From contig CAMPDV010000451.1 in NCBI GenBank assembly GCA_946699065.1, positions 223,700 to 287,699 on the forward strand: a stretch of DNA of 64,000 nt, read 5' to 3'. Both the position numbers and the translations under genes were made by a program. Each line of letters opens with the position of its first letter. Positions within the stretch are counted from its first letter, which is position 1. Positions 10,363 to 23,024 of this stretch are shown in pieces. The stretch comes from Loxodes magnus (Eukaryota > Ciliophora > Karyorelictea > Loxodida > Loxodidae). Under the pieces are notes generated by a model. The model saw nothing but the letters and a program-made list of their open reading frames with translations. It was not told the origin of the DNA and did no database searches.

Positions 10363-13300
10363 CTATTTATTTATATCTAATAATTTATTATATTCTAGCC
10401 TTTCTGTCTAGTTTATTTTTATGCTTTATTCATTTCATTTTTTATTTTAGATTTTTTTTCTTTTCAGATTTATCAGAAAAATATTCAATTTTTTCTTATT
10501 GTTTACTTATACAGAATATTTTGTCTTAATCAATATGTCTTTTTGAGAGATCTTCTTAAAAAAATATTAATTAAATTTTAATTCTTAAATTAATTTTAAT
10601 TCTTTATTAATTCTTTTTTTTGTTATATGTATTTTTTTAATTAAATCTCATTTTTATACTATTTATATATTATTTTTGCCTTTTCATATCAGATATTCTG
10701 ATTTCTTGAAAAAATATGCTTGTATTTTTTAGATTTCTTTAGTATAATTTGTTATATTAAAATTTTTAATTTATTAATTGCTTATTTCATAGTATTTTTA
10801 AATATTTTATGCTTTTTATATTTAGAGTTCTATTTTAAGTCTATTTTAATAATTACTAGAATTTTGTATCTTGCTTACTTTTTTTCTTTTTCTTGACCAT
10901 TTTTGAATTATTTTGTTACTTCTTGTAGAATTTTAAAATCTTAATGCTGTTATGTCTTCCAACTAATTTCAGCTAAAATCTATAAATTATAATTCTTTAA
11001 ATGATGGTTGTGTAATTTTTAAGTTATTTCTTATTATCTATCTTTGCTCTATTTAAATTTTATTTCATTCATTTTTTATTCTCACTTAAATACTATATAG
11101 GATTCACTCCAAGTAGTATTCTAATTTTGGCTTTATTAATAATCTGAATAAGTTCTTAAATTTATTGTACTATGTTTATTTATTACTTTTAAAGATTAAT
11201 TATTATAATTCAAATACAGATCATTAACTTTTCTTAAAGAGCTACTCAACCTGAATCTTTTCTTGATTGAATTAAATTATTTGATATCCTATGTATTTAG
11301 TTTATTATTTTTATTAAATTTTATTTCCTAAAAGAAAAAGTTCAATTTCTTTTTTTTCGTTCGTAATGTTCTTATTCTTGAGTATTTATACAAATTCGAA
11401 TTTTCAGTTTTAATTTTAAGTCTTATTAATTTTAAAATTTCTCAGCTTTGTTTAATAAAATTTACATTTTCTGGTTTTTCGCTATTAATATTAAGTCATT
11501 ACTTCGAGCAAGTTTTTGCATAATAGTTTTTTGGATTTTATGGCCTAGATTTCATAATTTTCGTAATATCTTAATACTAAATCATAGTATATTTTGCTAA
11601 TAATGATCCATTTGAGCTGTCTTGTAAACTCTTTTTACTTATTTAATTTTTTTTGTTATTTCTCCATCCAGATAAATTATATTTTTACTTTTTAGTATGT
11701 ATCTTTTATTGTATTAATTATATTCTTATTATATTTTATGAAAAGTTTTATCTTTTTATTTGGTCAAATAAAAATTCACGATTTATTGTATCCAATATTT
11801 TTCAGCATAAATTAGCGTGGGTATCAAATTTCCTTTTCCTCATTTTTCTTTTCATTTTATAGTTTTCTATTATATCTTTTAGTATGCATATTATTAGCAT
11901 TACATCTTTTTATAAATCCTTTTTAATCCTTATTTAATAACCTTTCTTTTATATTTTTTGATATATTTGGTTAGTTTTTAATTTATCAAAAAGTTTTTTA
12001 ATTACATCTATGAGTGCAATGTGTCGATAATTTTTCAGTTTTATGTTTTTCTTTTATGAGTATCATTATTATTTTAATTTTATTTATCTTTTTAGATAAT
12101 TTTTATTACTTCTAGCAATGTTAATAAAAATTTAATTAGTATTTAACATAGCTCGTGAGATGTATTTTTATTAGTTCATTGAAAGATGAAATAAATCCTT
12201 TGTCTTTATTGTTAGGTAAAATCTTATTTATTTCAAGCTTATTAAAACAATAAATTTTCTCATTTTTTATTTTTTTAATCTTTCTTTAATGTTAATTCCA
12301 TATATTTTATAAATTTCTTTATCAAATTTTTATTTAGTTTTGAATCAGGCTTTATTGTTTATTAAATGTATTTTTTTCCAATTTTGAATGAATTTTTCTG
12401 ATTAAATTTAGTTAGGTTCATTTATGTTCCTTTTTTTGGGCTCAAAATATGTTTGCCTTAATATGCCATTTCTTGATTGTTACCATTTAGAAATATTATA
12501 GATTATTTTTATTTTTTTGTTATTTTTCTTTTATCATTTTACTATATTTTTTTCTTTTAATTATTTCTTTTTAATTTTTAACATATAATCATTATTTATA
12601 TTAAAATAATTTATTCCTTATATGTATAAATTCTAGCTTTATTTTTTCTCAGCATCTATTAGTATTGCTTTTAAGATTGCTCAACTTTTTGCTTATTTTT
12701 AATTTCCACTATGTTGAATGTAGATATATGAATTAGATTTACAATTAAATCTTATTATTCACTAAATTTGTTCATCTATTAATCAATTAAAGAATTCATA
12801 TGTTCCTCTATATTATTCTTTATAGGCTTACTTTCAAATATCTTATTTTAAATATTTTTTAATTTTCATTTAATTAGATAATTTATTATTTAATTTATTT
12901 ATGTAATAAATAAAAAATGATCTATTGCTATTCCTATTTTTCCTTATACTTAAAATCTGAACCTTTTATGCTGTTCTTTTTTAAATTAATGATTATATAA
13001 TCATTATTTATCTTGTTATGTTAACTTAACCATACAAGTTTTTTTTCTTCATTTATATCTATTAATTCAAAAATTCTCACGAAATGTTATAGTAGTTTAT
13101 CTACGTATTTTATATCTTATTATTTATTTAAATGAGCATTAAAATCTCTTCATATAACTATCTTACCATTCTTAAGTTAATTAGCTATAATCCTAGTTCT
13201 TAATAGCAATTATATATTAGTTTCTTTGAGTAATTACTGGTTGGCATATAGATATTTATTATGATTAATACATTTATTATGAATGCTTATATTATATTTA

Positions 13301-14821
13301 AATTTTGTTCTATTTGGATTTCTTCAACTTGTTTTAATTTAAAAAAAGCAAATTAGTCTTTTATTTTTTCTGTTCCTTATAAAAATATTATTTGAATTTT
13401 TTATTTAATATTGCATATATTTTAGTTGTTTTAGTTTCTTGAAGCAATAATATATTCAGATTGCTTTCTAATATTAGATATTTTATTACTTATTTTTATT
13501 AAAATATCCTCAATGTATATTTGTAGATCCAATTAAGTAAATTTTTGCTATTCTTCTAATTACTATGATCTAATTTTCTTTCCTTTTAGTTTTTCAATTC
13601 TTGTAATAATTAATGAAAATCTTTTTGTTAATTAAAGTTCTGATATATTTATTTATACTATTTGTATTTAATTAAATTATGCCTGTTTGGATTTTATAAT
13701 TTTTTCTGATTCTCTTAGTATTAATTTACGTTTTATTTGCCGACGAATTTGCTTGCTTTCAGAGATATTTTTTTAAGTAAACTTGAACCATCTTTTAATC
13801 TTCTTGGCATAATTCCAATTTAGTTTTTAAAGAATTTAATTTAATTTTAATAAATATTATTTTTGCTTAATACATTTTTTTTCATTTATACTAACCTTTT
13901 ATTCTAGGTACTCTTTTTTATATTTATTAGTCTATGTTTAAATAAATAGATTATTATTTATTTAATTGCTATGTTAGACAAATATTTTTAATTATTTACT
14001 AATAGTGATTTTTTATCATCTTTATTATTATTTTAATTTTTTGCTTATATGTTATTTTAGGCATATCTTTATATATGTGTTAGATTTAATGAATTACCAT
14101 GATATTAATTTTGTTTAGTTTTAGTTTTTTTTCTTATTTAAATCTTGTATTTAAATATTTTTTATAGCTTTTTAGTTTTTTTTATGCTTATATCAATTTT
14201 ATTAGCACTTTTCTCCAAATTTTGCTTATATTCTCTATTCTTTTGGTTATTTTCTTTAGATATTATTTTAACTTCTTTTAATTAGTGAAGAAATAAATTG
14301 TTTTTAATAATATATTTATCAATTTAAGTAATTATATTTATTTTTGCTTAATAAATCATTTCTTATTTTTGAAAATAGTAAAGTGAGTTGCTTTAATTCA
14401 AAATAGTTTTTTCCTATTATAATTTTCTTTGAAGCTAAATAATTAAACTTATCTAATCTTCTACTAACTAATTTCTCTATTAATTTCAAGATTTCTGTTT
14501 GTATATTCTTTAATAATAAATTTGATATCTACCTCTTTATCTTCCAACTATTTTAAATATTTTTATTAATTTTCAATAATTTATTCTTATTATACTTTCC
14601 CTCTTTATTTGTTTTCTTCTGTTTTTTTACTTTAAACACTTAATTAATTAATTTTAATAAGCACATGTTATAGATTATCTTATATTAGTAATTAGTATTT
14701 CATATTATTCTTTTCTATTTCTTAACTAATTTTAGAATTTAGATTTCTTACTCTAATTTTCATTATAATCTATTTATTGTGTTCATTTTTCTTTTCTTTT
14801 CTTTGCTTTATAATTTATAAA
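10363..14821 (-). mobile_element. Degenerate APE-type non-LTR retrotransposon (left arm)
   Basis: Mirror of the element described at 42,414-46,877, reading leftward. It carries the same endonuclease and reverse transcriptase remnants in several frames. Frames are broken, so it is not an active copy. It ends at the hairpin-rich segment at 10,362 and begins close to the start of a divergent plus-strand ORF at 14,822. Confidence 0.65.
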
Positions 14822-15840
14822 ATGGAACATTTCTTTGAAAAAAGTATCTTCTTAAAAGGATTCATCTTAGCCAAACTATGATCAGTAAACTAAATTTTAA
14901 GACCTAAAAATTAAGCATAAGAAACTTTTAAACTTTTAAGATAAATATAAGAGTTCGAAAGAAAAATTGAATACCAGATGATTAATGCAAATGTATAAAA
15001 AACTGAAAATATATAGACAGCGAAATTTAGAATCGAATTATTAGAAACAAAATTCTACTAATTCGCAGAGTTGACTGAAAGCATATTACTCTAAAATATA
15101 TCGATGAATTATCTTGATGAATTTGGAACAACAAACTACGATAAATTATATTCATTATCGGAAAATAATTTGATGTAAATATTCCAAGAGGCCAGGACAT
15201 AAAGTGCGAAATTGTTTCCAATTTAGACTAAAAGAAAAGCGAATCATAGAAAAATAGTGGGAAAATATATTCCTACTTTATTGCAGCTAAGAAGGTAAAA
15301 TTTAAAGGAAAAAATAATAATTGAAAAAATGGTGTGAGTGATATTGGCCTTCCTGGCTACACTTTCTTCTTTTATGGTTAGGAACAAGTTCCTTTCCTCT
15401 CGCTGAGAAAGTCCTGGCCAGAGTAATTTTCTGAAGGAAATGCTGTATTTGAGATTATCCGCTCTTAGTAGGGTAGGCGCTTGAAGCCTGGCTGCTCATA
15501 GCGATGGAGCTCCCTAGCAACTATATCTAGAACACAATAGGGTATCCCTGTTATTCCTTAAAAGAGATCCTCAGGTCGTACAATCGGAAAGGAGTTTCCG
15601 GTCCCAAAAACTGTTTTAGTTAAAATTTATTAATTACATGAAAAAATACTCCAACTAAACGAAGAAGCTCCATATATCTAAAATACAGTTAATGAGTTCA
15701 ATAAGAAATGAATGGAAATCGACCTTTCGGAAACTATTAGAAAGAAAAAAGTAAAAATCGTCAAGATTTATGATGGACATGATCCAAGCAACTTTGGAGT
15801 TAATGCTTTTATTAAAAATTTATTTTTTAATTCGTTATGA
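14822..15840 (+). CDS. Two-frame ORF with GC-rich second half
   Basis: From ATG at 14,822 a frame of about 158 codons reads MEHFFEKSIFLKGF..., with a predicted helical, Leu/Glu/Gln-rich middle. Near 15,295 the protein-like signal shifts by one base into a second frame of about 180 codons, ending at TGA 15,838-15,840. The second part is unusually GC-rich for this window (about 15,340-15,620) and basic. No 17-bp intron that fixes the frame was found, so this is either a frameshifted gene or a -1 frameshift site (sequence AAGAAGG at 15,289-15,295). It is transcribed away from the neighbouring retroelement, both starting within a few bases. A gag-like protein is possible, but no motif proves it. 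Confidence 0.4.
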
Positions 15841-17120
15841 GCCTAAAATAGATGGAATCACGTTAACTAATTATTATTATGTTAATTTATTAATATCTTT
15901 AAATATTCTTCAATTTAATATTGCTATTTTATTTATTTTTCTTGAGAATTTGATTATTTTTATAATTCTATTATTTCTTCTAGTGCTATTTTATGTCATT
16001 TTATTATTATATTTTTAAAGGGATATAATTGATTCTTAAAAAATCTATTAAATATTCTTTTTGAGCAATATTGCTTCAATATTATTTGATGCTTTTTTTA
16101 TTTAATTAATAAAAGTAAATGTTTTTAGTTTATTATTATTCTTCTAATTTTTCTTTGTTGTTTATCACTTACTAAAATTATTAAGTTATTTCCATTTTTT
16201 CTATTTCTTTATTTTCTTGCGATTTCTTAAGGTTTCATTTTTGTAATAATTATCTCTAATAAAAAGAAAGATAATTTTTTTGATCTTTTATATCTTCTAA
16301 GTTCTTTTCCTGCTTTAATTAAGTATTATTTAAAACTTCTTCTTGCTCTTTTATATATATTTTTTATAGGAAATTGTACTAAGGAGTTTCTTTTCGTATT
16401 ACTAAGTTATTGATTAGGATTTTATTAAATTATTATTAGTTTCTTTACTATTATTGATTCTTTAATTCTTATACTTTAGTTGTTGACTATTTAAAGATTA
16501 CTTTATCTATTCCTGATTACTAAATTTACATTTATGCCAAAAACTCTAAACGCTATTTATTTTCCTCTCTTTTTGTCTTTTTAATTTATTTATCTATATT
16601 TTATTTTTATATTCGTCTAAGAAGTAAAATTTGTATCTCTCTTATCCAGAAATATTCATATTATTTATGTCTTAATGTAATATTTTATTTATATTATTTG
16701 ATCTCATTATCTAGTTTTGATATCTTTTACTCATTAATTTAACTTTTTTTTCTACAATTGGATAGATTTTAGTAGTTTAAAGTTTATTTCCTTTATATGT
16801 TAGTTTATAATAACTAGGAAGATGCTTAAAATGTCTTCTAGTTTCATTGCATTTGTACTAGTAACTCTTATTTTATATTGATTATTAAGAGATTACTTGT
16901 AAAATAATTTTTCTTATATTTATAGTTATACCAATTATTTTGGCTGCTATATTAATACGAAAAATATTAAATCGTAAAATTTTCATTAACTTATGGCTTT
17001 GAAAAATAAGACATAATTTCCTTTAAAATTAGAGTTGCAGAGGATCTCCATTCATTGATAATTCCAAAAATCTATATTTAATAATTCAGATTAAATTCCT
17101 TTTATTTTTACTTTCTCAGT
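15841..17120. other. AT-rich stretch beyond the two-frame ORF
   Basis: The minus-strand frame of the receptor-like gene stays open into this stretch if TGA at 17,121 is read as Trp, so that gene could be longer than annotated. No recognisable motif was found in it. Mirror: 40,118-41,394. Confidence 0.45.
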
Positions 17121-18788
17121 CATTTTAGAATTGGTTTAGAAGTTAATTATATAAATTATTTATTAGAAATTTGTTGTTTATTTGTTGAGAAATGTAATTT
17201 ACTAAGATAATATTATCCCTTCTTACAGTTAGCTACCAATTTTAATAACTTAGCCAGGTAGGTTGGAGATACTTGAATTATAAGGAACTTAAAAATTTAA
17301 TGTTTATATAATTAAATTAATTAAACATTTCTATAATTATAATTTAATTAGATATTTTCATATTTAATACATACTTTTTTATTACTTTAAAATTATTATA
17401 TTGTAATGTTAAAGTATCAAAGTTTATTTCTATTTAAATAATAAGAGAATTATTTAGAATTGCATGCTTAAGTTAATACTTTAAATTTCTTGTCTTTTTT
17501 AAGTTTAATTTTAGTTTTTTAGCTAATTTTTGGTTTATATCTATTATTAGGTTTAATAATTGCTTAGTTAACATTTACATTAAGATGTTTAAACTTAATT
17601 TTTGCCTTTCTTTCAATCTATTTAGATAGTGCAGTGTTTGTTCACTACTCTTACTATTGGTATAAAAATATTCTGTTAATACAGATAAAAAAACAAATTT
17701 TACGTCATTCACGAAGTATATAAGGAGCTAGCATTCCAATCCCTAGATAGTCTTTCTATTCTTAATATTTTTACTCAATATAATAAAAATTCCACTTTGT
17801 AGCTCCTAATCCATACCCATTTACTATTAATTAAAGCTCTGTAAAATATAATATCTTTCATTAATTTCCATAATTCCAAGTTCAGCTGCTTGAATGACCC
17901 CTACTTAGGAAAATGCTAAATTACCGTTTTACGAACCACCAAGAAATATAACTTGCTATGTGAACACTATTGATCTACTTTCTAGATCTGTTTTGTCTAT
18001 ATTTCTTAGTTAGCTTTCTAAAAGATTATAAATTATAAAATTATACTTATCTTTAATTTCTTTCTACACGAAACTTGAGACTTCTTTACTTTAATAATTT
18101 TACTTTTAGAATGCTAATATTTAATTAAGTTTTTTAACTAAATAATCTAGTTATAGGTACACTACAGATTTAAGGAACCCTAGAGAATTATAAATACTCC
18201 ATCAGGTTAGTTCTAAGTCTTATTGTTACCTAATTTATGTTTTTTCTAGGAATTAATTTTATCCAAATATTCATTAGTAATTTCGAATGTCTATTGACAA
18301 ATCAGTACCCATTTCAATCAGCTTTTTGCGAAAAACATCATCAGCATAGAATATGAAAATTCTTAAACCTTAGGTTTTTAGTATATCCAAAATAAGCGCT
18401 ATTTTCCTTTATTTATTTGTTAAGAAAGTATCTCAATTTATTTCAACTTTAGCATTTGCTTAAAGTTTTTCTATAGTAGGATTTAATTAATTACTCTATA
18501 AAATTCCTAATCTTCTCCATTCATAATACTGTAGCAAGATTGAAACTGACTCAGCTTCTTTAGTTTACTCAGGACTAATAAAAATTATGTAGTTTAATAG
18601 GTTTTTATATTTTTATTACCTACAACTATTAGAACTATTTTCCTTTTACTTCCTTCTTTTGATATCCAAAAAGACAAAATACTTTATTAAGTAATATAAA
18701 TTACTAAGTCTGAATTATCTCGTCAAGTTACATTCTGCAATGTATCATCACTAATTCCTAACTAATACCTCTTATACTCCTGATTCAT
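17121..18788 (-). CDS. Receptor-like protein with ANF-type ligand-binding motifs
   Basis: On the minus strand an ORF starts MNQEYKRYQ at 18,788. It can be joined by a 23-bp GT...AG intron (near 18,669-18,691) to a frame open to TGA at 17,121-17,123. Residues after the join read FISPEQTKEAE...YYEWRRLGIL, then GLRIFIFYADD...RKKLIEMG...YQWIFG. This order matches the receptor family ligand-binding region (ANF receptor, type I periplasmic-binding fold). Further on, FLGG...GVIQAAELGIMEINERYYIL resembles the start of a second such module. Several TGAs fall in Trp-like places (NWDTF, TWWS). No membrane segment was placed, and the C-terminal half is uncertain. YADD here is not an RT active site, since the surrounding RT blocks are absent. 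Confidence 0.45.
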
Positions 18789-18840
18789 ACTTTCTCTGCT
18801 TCGATTCCTAAACGACTAACTCTTATAACAATTTGTTATT

Positions 18841-18879
18841 TCTCTCACTATGTAGAATGCTAATAAATCTAGTGAGAGA
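18841..18879. other. 10-bp perfect hairpin upstream of the receptor-like gene
   Basis: TCTCTCACTA at 18,841-18,850 pairs with TAGTGAGAGA at 18,870-18,879 across a 19-base loop. It lies 53 bp before the proposed start at 18,788, and the mirror copy near 38,370 keeps both stem halves. It could be a regulatory element or a remnant of a small mobile element. Confidence 0.5.
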
Positions 18880-19847
18880 ATACTCTAACTAAAGCTAAGA
18901 ATAAGGATTTAAGTAGACATTTAGAAATAAGGTTAGTAGTATAAAGGTAAATAAAAGTGTGTTATATGTGTATCTATTATCTTTCAATAATAAAATTTAG
19001 AATATATAAGTATATTTATATCTTATATATAGAAATAGATATCTTTAAAGTTACTATCTTTCTCTTCAATGTTTCATGTAAATTAATAATTAAATTATGT
19101 ATTTGAAAGCCTTAACTAATCAAGCATGAAAACTATTAATAAAATAAATTTTTGAAGTTAATAATTATTTTTATTCTTCTGTTTAAGCATTAAAAGTAGT
19201 AATAAAAAACAGTATTAATTTAGTTTAACTTTAAGTATTGCTTACACTAGAAAATTTTATAATAATTTACAAAATATAGGAATAACGTAATCTAGTGCTT
19301 ATATTAACAAATTATCTCATATTTCTTATATTTTTCTTGGATCATATTTAGAATTCCTTTCTTTTAGAAATATTTGAAATTAAATTAGTTGTGTAAGTTA
19401 AATAATGACTAATTCTTTAATCAATACATACATGAAATATTCTAATTAAGTTGTACCTAATCAAGAAATTAGGCTATTTAATATAAGAACTCCTAGTTAA
19501 TTTTATTAAACAACTATTTCTTCTATTTGTGATAATTGCTTACAGAGCTTTAATTAATATAATGTAGAAAAACTTATTTCTAATTACTTTCCTTTATTTT
19601 TAAGGGAAGCACTTCATAAATAATTTTTAGATATTTCTAAGAAGTATACTAATAAGTTTTTCAATTTAAGTTATAAGCGTAATCATATTTTTAAATCACT
19701 TTAATATTGTATTTAATAAACCTTGTTTATCTAAGCTTATCTAATTTAAAGTAAATGCTTTATTAATATAAATAGAGTTATTTTAAATGCTTAGTTAATT
19801 AAACTTTAGTTTCTATTATTTTATTTTTATTTATTTAAATATAAAAA

Positions 19848-19931
19848 TCCGGCAACTCGGGATTTAACCGAGGACCCTGAGATTTCCACTAATTCTACAG
19901 TCTCATGCTCTTCCAGCTGAGCTATTGCCGG
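19848..19931 (-). tRNA. tRNA-Tyr(GTA) with short intron, second locus
   Basis: Same gene as the 1.8 kb locus, with an intact D arm and the CTGTAG loop start. The shared flanks on both sides, for example the AT-rich tract just downstream containing TTTCTATTATTTTATTTT, show that a tRNA-bearing segment was copied within the arm and not just the tRNA. Confidence 0.93.
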
Positions 19932-21242
19932 TTTATTATTTAGTTAAGCTACTTATTAAAAATAATGAAATTTACTTAAATTAAAAGACTTTTTATATAT
20001 TACACACTCAAATTTTAATTTTATCTCTGTATACTACTAAGCTTAATAAATCTGAAAACTAACTATATCCTAATATTTAGACTTACCTAAGTCAGCATCT
20101 TATATAAATGTCTATGTTTTTCTTGACAGATAGGCCAAATTACTTAAGGAGATAGAAATGTAATTTATTTAAGTAGTTTTACTTTAGACAGTATATTTGG
20201 TATAATTGTATATAATTTATGGTTCTGATACTATTACTATATTTAGTGTTATGAGATTAAGTATAATTACTAAACTAGCTTTATAGGATTTATTTAATCC
20301 TCTATTACTATATTTTATAAAGTCTTTAAATGCCTTTCTAAAAATACTTAACAAGCTAGTTTATTTTAAAATGTTTACTCTTCATAAAAATAGGCTTTAT
20401 GAAGTATTTTTCTCTTATGATGGTAGTTAGTTTTAGATTATAGACTTATACTAAAGTAAATATAAGAACTATAATATTCTTTGCAGGATTTAATAAAAGC
20501 TATTTCTATAGTCTCATTAAAATACATATTTAAAGAAAGTTTTAGTGATAGTATATGATAATCCTTTTAGCTATTTATATCCTAGTGCCTGATAATTATA
20601 AACCTCAGTTTTAATGAGAAAAGTAAATTTTAAGTTGCTTGTTTGTTGTATTATTTTTATAATTGTAACTAATTTTTAGAAAGCTAAATACATATATTTT
20701 AGAAAGCCTTGCCAAACATATCAATTTAATAAACTAAAGGCTTTTACTTTTTAAACATTTGGTATAAGCCATTCTATATTATACCTTCTTCATTATCAAA
20801 GAGGCCTAATAGATATAGTTGTTTCTCTTTAATCTAGCTATTGAACTACCTTATATATTTCAATAATATAGGAATATAGAACTATAAATAAGCTAATGTA
20901 ATGATACTCTAGCCCTTATATTTAGTTATCAAGTAGATTAAATTAATTATCAACTTACACTATTTTAAGCTAAGGAATCTAAGCTAATTATACTAAAAAC
21001 TTCCTTCTATTCAAACCTTTTAATAGAAATACTCTCAACAATATCAATTTTCACTATCCAATATCTTCATAAAATCTAACTAAAGTGTTTAATATTAAAC
21101 TTAGGAAAATAAAAGGCTTTAGACTCATCATAAAGGTAAGCTTCTACTTAGATAGCAAAGCTTATTAAGTTTAAGTTTATTGGATTATTAAACATTAAAG
21201 TTCTAAAGGATTTATTTAAATTATATTTAGTTATAATTATAA
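19932..21242. other. AT-rich stretch, no gene recognised
   Basis: The beginning is shared with the region beside the first tRNA-Tyr (1,906 onward). No protein motif was recognised. A diverged copy of part of this stretch occurs at about 62.75-64.0 kb outside the palindrome. Mirror: 36,005-37,315. Confidence 0.5.
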
Positions 21243-21827
21243 ATGCTGTCTATTAATAACTCCTCACTTCAGTCAATTGAAGAAGAAAAAAGTCCCTATA
21301 TAAATTCAGGTGGATTACTTCCCTTAGAGTAAAACGACTCTCCTAGCCCTGCTTTCGAATAAAAAGGTATCAAACAAATATCTTTTTCTCCTTTAATAGA
21401 GCTAGAAAATACTAGTTCTGGTAACTTTTGTAAAACTAACAATGAAAGTACTCCAATTAGTCCAATTAGTCCTATTAGTCCTATAAGTGCTAGCAGTATT
21501 ATATCTAACGAGGAAATAGAGCATAAGAAATCTGTTTTATTGTAGAAGTACAGAAATTTTCCAAGTAGAAAAGAAAACTCTAGAATATTCTAAAATAAAT
21601 TAAAGTTTAAACTAAGAAAAATAAGAGAAATATTATATGCATCTAATATAGAAAATTAATTAGCCTAAACTACCTTAGTTAATAAAAAATCTTACTATAT
21701 TCTCAATCTTTGTTTCATTTTTCCTCAATTTGTTCAGAAATTTATTTCCAAGATGACTATGAAAGTTGCTAGAAAATTAACTGTAAGAGAAAGAGAAATG
21801 AAAAAATAATAAAAATTATTAAAATGA
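21243..21827 (+). CDS. SPI-repeat protein of unknown function
   Basis: ATG 21,243 to TGA 21,825-21,827 gives 194 residues. The N-terminal part is Ser/Asn/Glu-rich. About residues 75-90 form a tandem Ser-Pro-Ile repeat encoded by a 9-bp unit, four Pro-Ile-Ser steps here. A basic middle (SRKENSRIF..NKLKFKLRKIREILYAS) and a hydrophobic stretch (YYILNLCFIFPQF) follow. The C-terminus is strongly basic (KVARKLTVREREMKK). The TGA stop overlaps the ATG of the next small gene as ATGA. Three copies exist in the window and the core is strongly conserved. No family is recognised. Confidence 0.5.
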
Positions 21828-21940
21828 AGAATCAAGAAGACAAGAGTGAAAATAAGAAAGGATAGAAAGTTTTAGTAACAGTTTTCTTGTTCTTATTAGG
21901 ATTTTGCTTAGTCTAGTTGGGTGATTATCTCTTTAAATGA
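21824..21940 (+). CDS. 38-residue single-pass membrane peptide, possibly RAMP4/YSY6-like
   Basis: ATG 21,824 to TGA 21,938-21,940. A charged, Lys-rich N-terminus (MKNQEDKSENKKGQK) is followed by one membrane segment, VLVTVFLFLLGFCLVQLG, and a short YLFK tail. The segment and its Q-L ending resemble the C-terminal anchor of the ER stress-associated RAMP4/SERP1/YSY6 family (FLL-G-x3-QL pattern, from memory of the family). If the upstream basic residues of the overlapping ORF were joined by a frame change or short intron, the sum would be near the ~60-residue family size; no suitable intron was found. All three copies in the window keep this frame and its TGA. Confidence 0.5.
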
Positions 21941-23024
21941 TTTATAGCTAATTAAATGTATATTTCCTTAAATTTTATTTTTTTTAATTATAAATCATTT
22001 TTTCTTTCTTTTTTTTAGTAAACTTTCTAGAAATTTTAAAATACTGGAGCATTTCTTTAATCTATAATATAGTAGGTTTATATATTCAACGAAGAAAAAG
22101 CCTTTATTTTAAAATGTGTAATTAACTTAGTAGATATATAACCAAAATGTTTCTCTCTTATAAGCTCTTTTATCTAATAACTTTATTACTATCTTCTGCT
22201 TAAAAATTTTACTTAAAGTAATTAAGATAAAGTTAATATCTCTATTAACTGCTAACTAATTATTATTATTAGGCTATTTTTACATAAAGCTTTATCTCTC
22301 TAATTACATTTCTTAAAACTTCAAATTTACTAAATCTAATTACTAAGCATTTGTTCTAATATCATGTTACCATGCAAACATTTAATAAATTTAGCTACTT
22401 TACTCTTTTATTAAATCTAAGCATTACTATACCAGACTAAGTTCTAAAATATAGAATTAATTGCTTGTATTTATTATTTATAATACAATCAATTAAGGTT
22501 CTTCATATAAGTATCTTTAGTTTATAGCTAAAAATGGTTATACTTCTATTAGTTATATCATCATCTAAGCTATTTTTATATTTAGCTTATATTTTAATTT
22601 TATAGTTTGTATTTAGCTTATAACTTCCAAAATAAGCTTCAAAGCAGAAAGTAGAAATAATTGAATTGCTATATTAATTACAGTTAATAAAATTATAGCA
22701 TCACTTTATACTTAGCAATAATAAAATTTAATTAACAGTAAAATATTAAAAAATAAGTAAAAATAACTATTTAAGCCTTTTTATTTTTATTTAGCTTATG
22801 AAAATAGAAAAGAGCTATTAACTGCAAAGCTACTATTTTTAAATTTAATTTTTTTAAGCCTTTCATATATAAAATTTATTTAGTTAATGAAAGAATTGCT
22901 TGCTTAATAATTGATTAAGAAAGATATATAATAAGTATTTATTTTTTAGATTTAGTTTTATATAGTAACTTATATAAATTTTGATATCCTTTATTTTTAT
23001 TTATTTTAAGATCTTTTTTAGTAT
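21941..23024. other. AT-rich stretch, no gene recognised
   Basis: No motif was found in the frames read. Mirror: 34,220-35,316. A related sequence recurs at about 61.6-62.0 kb, so it belongs to the thrice-copied segment. Confidence 0.5.

Noticed and set aside
10338..10529. Leu/Phe-rich plus-strand ORF beginning MPVGG (mirror 46,711-46,902)
   Set aside because: It runs antisense to the retroelement tail and hairpin segment; its hydrophobic look comes from T-rich DNA.
18310..18350. YADD as a reverse transcriptase active site in the receptor-like gene
   Set aside because: None of the other ordered RT blocks surrounds it, whereas the neighbouring motifs fit an ANF-type ligand-binding domain.
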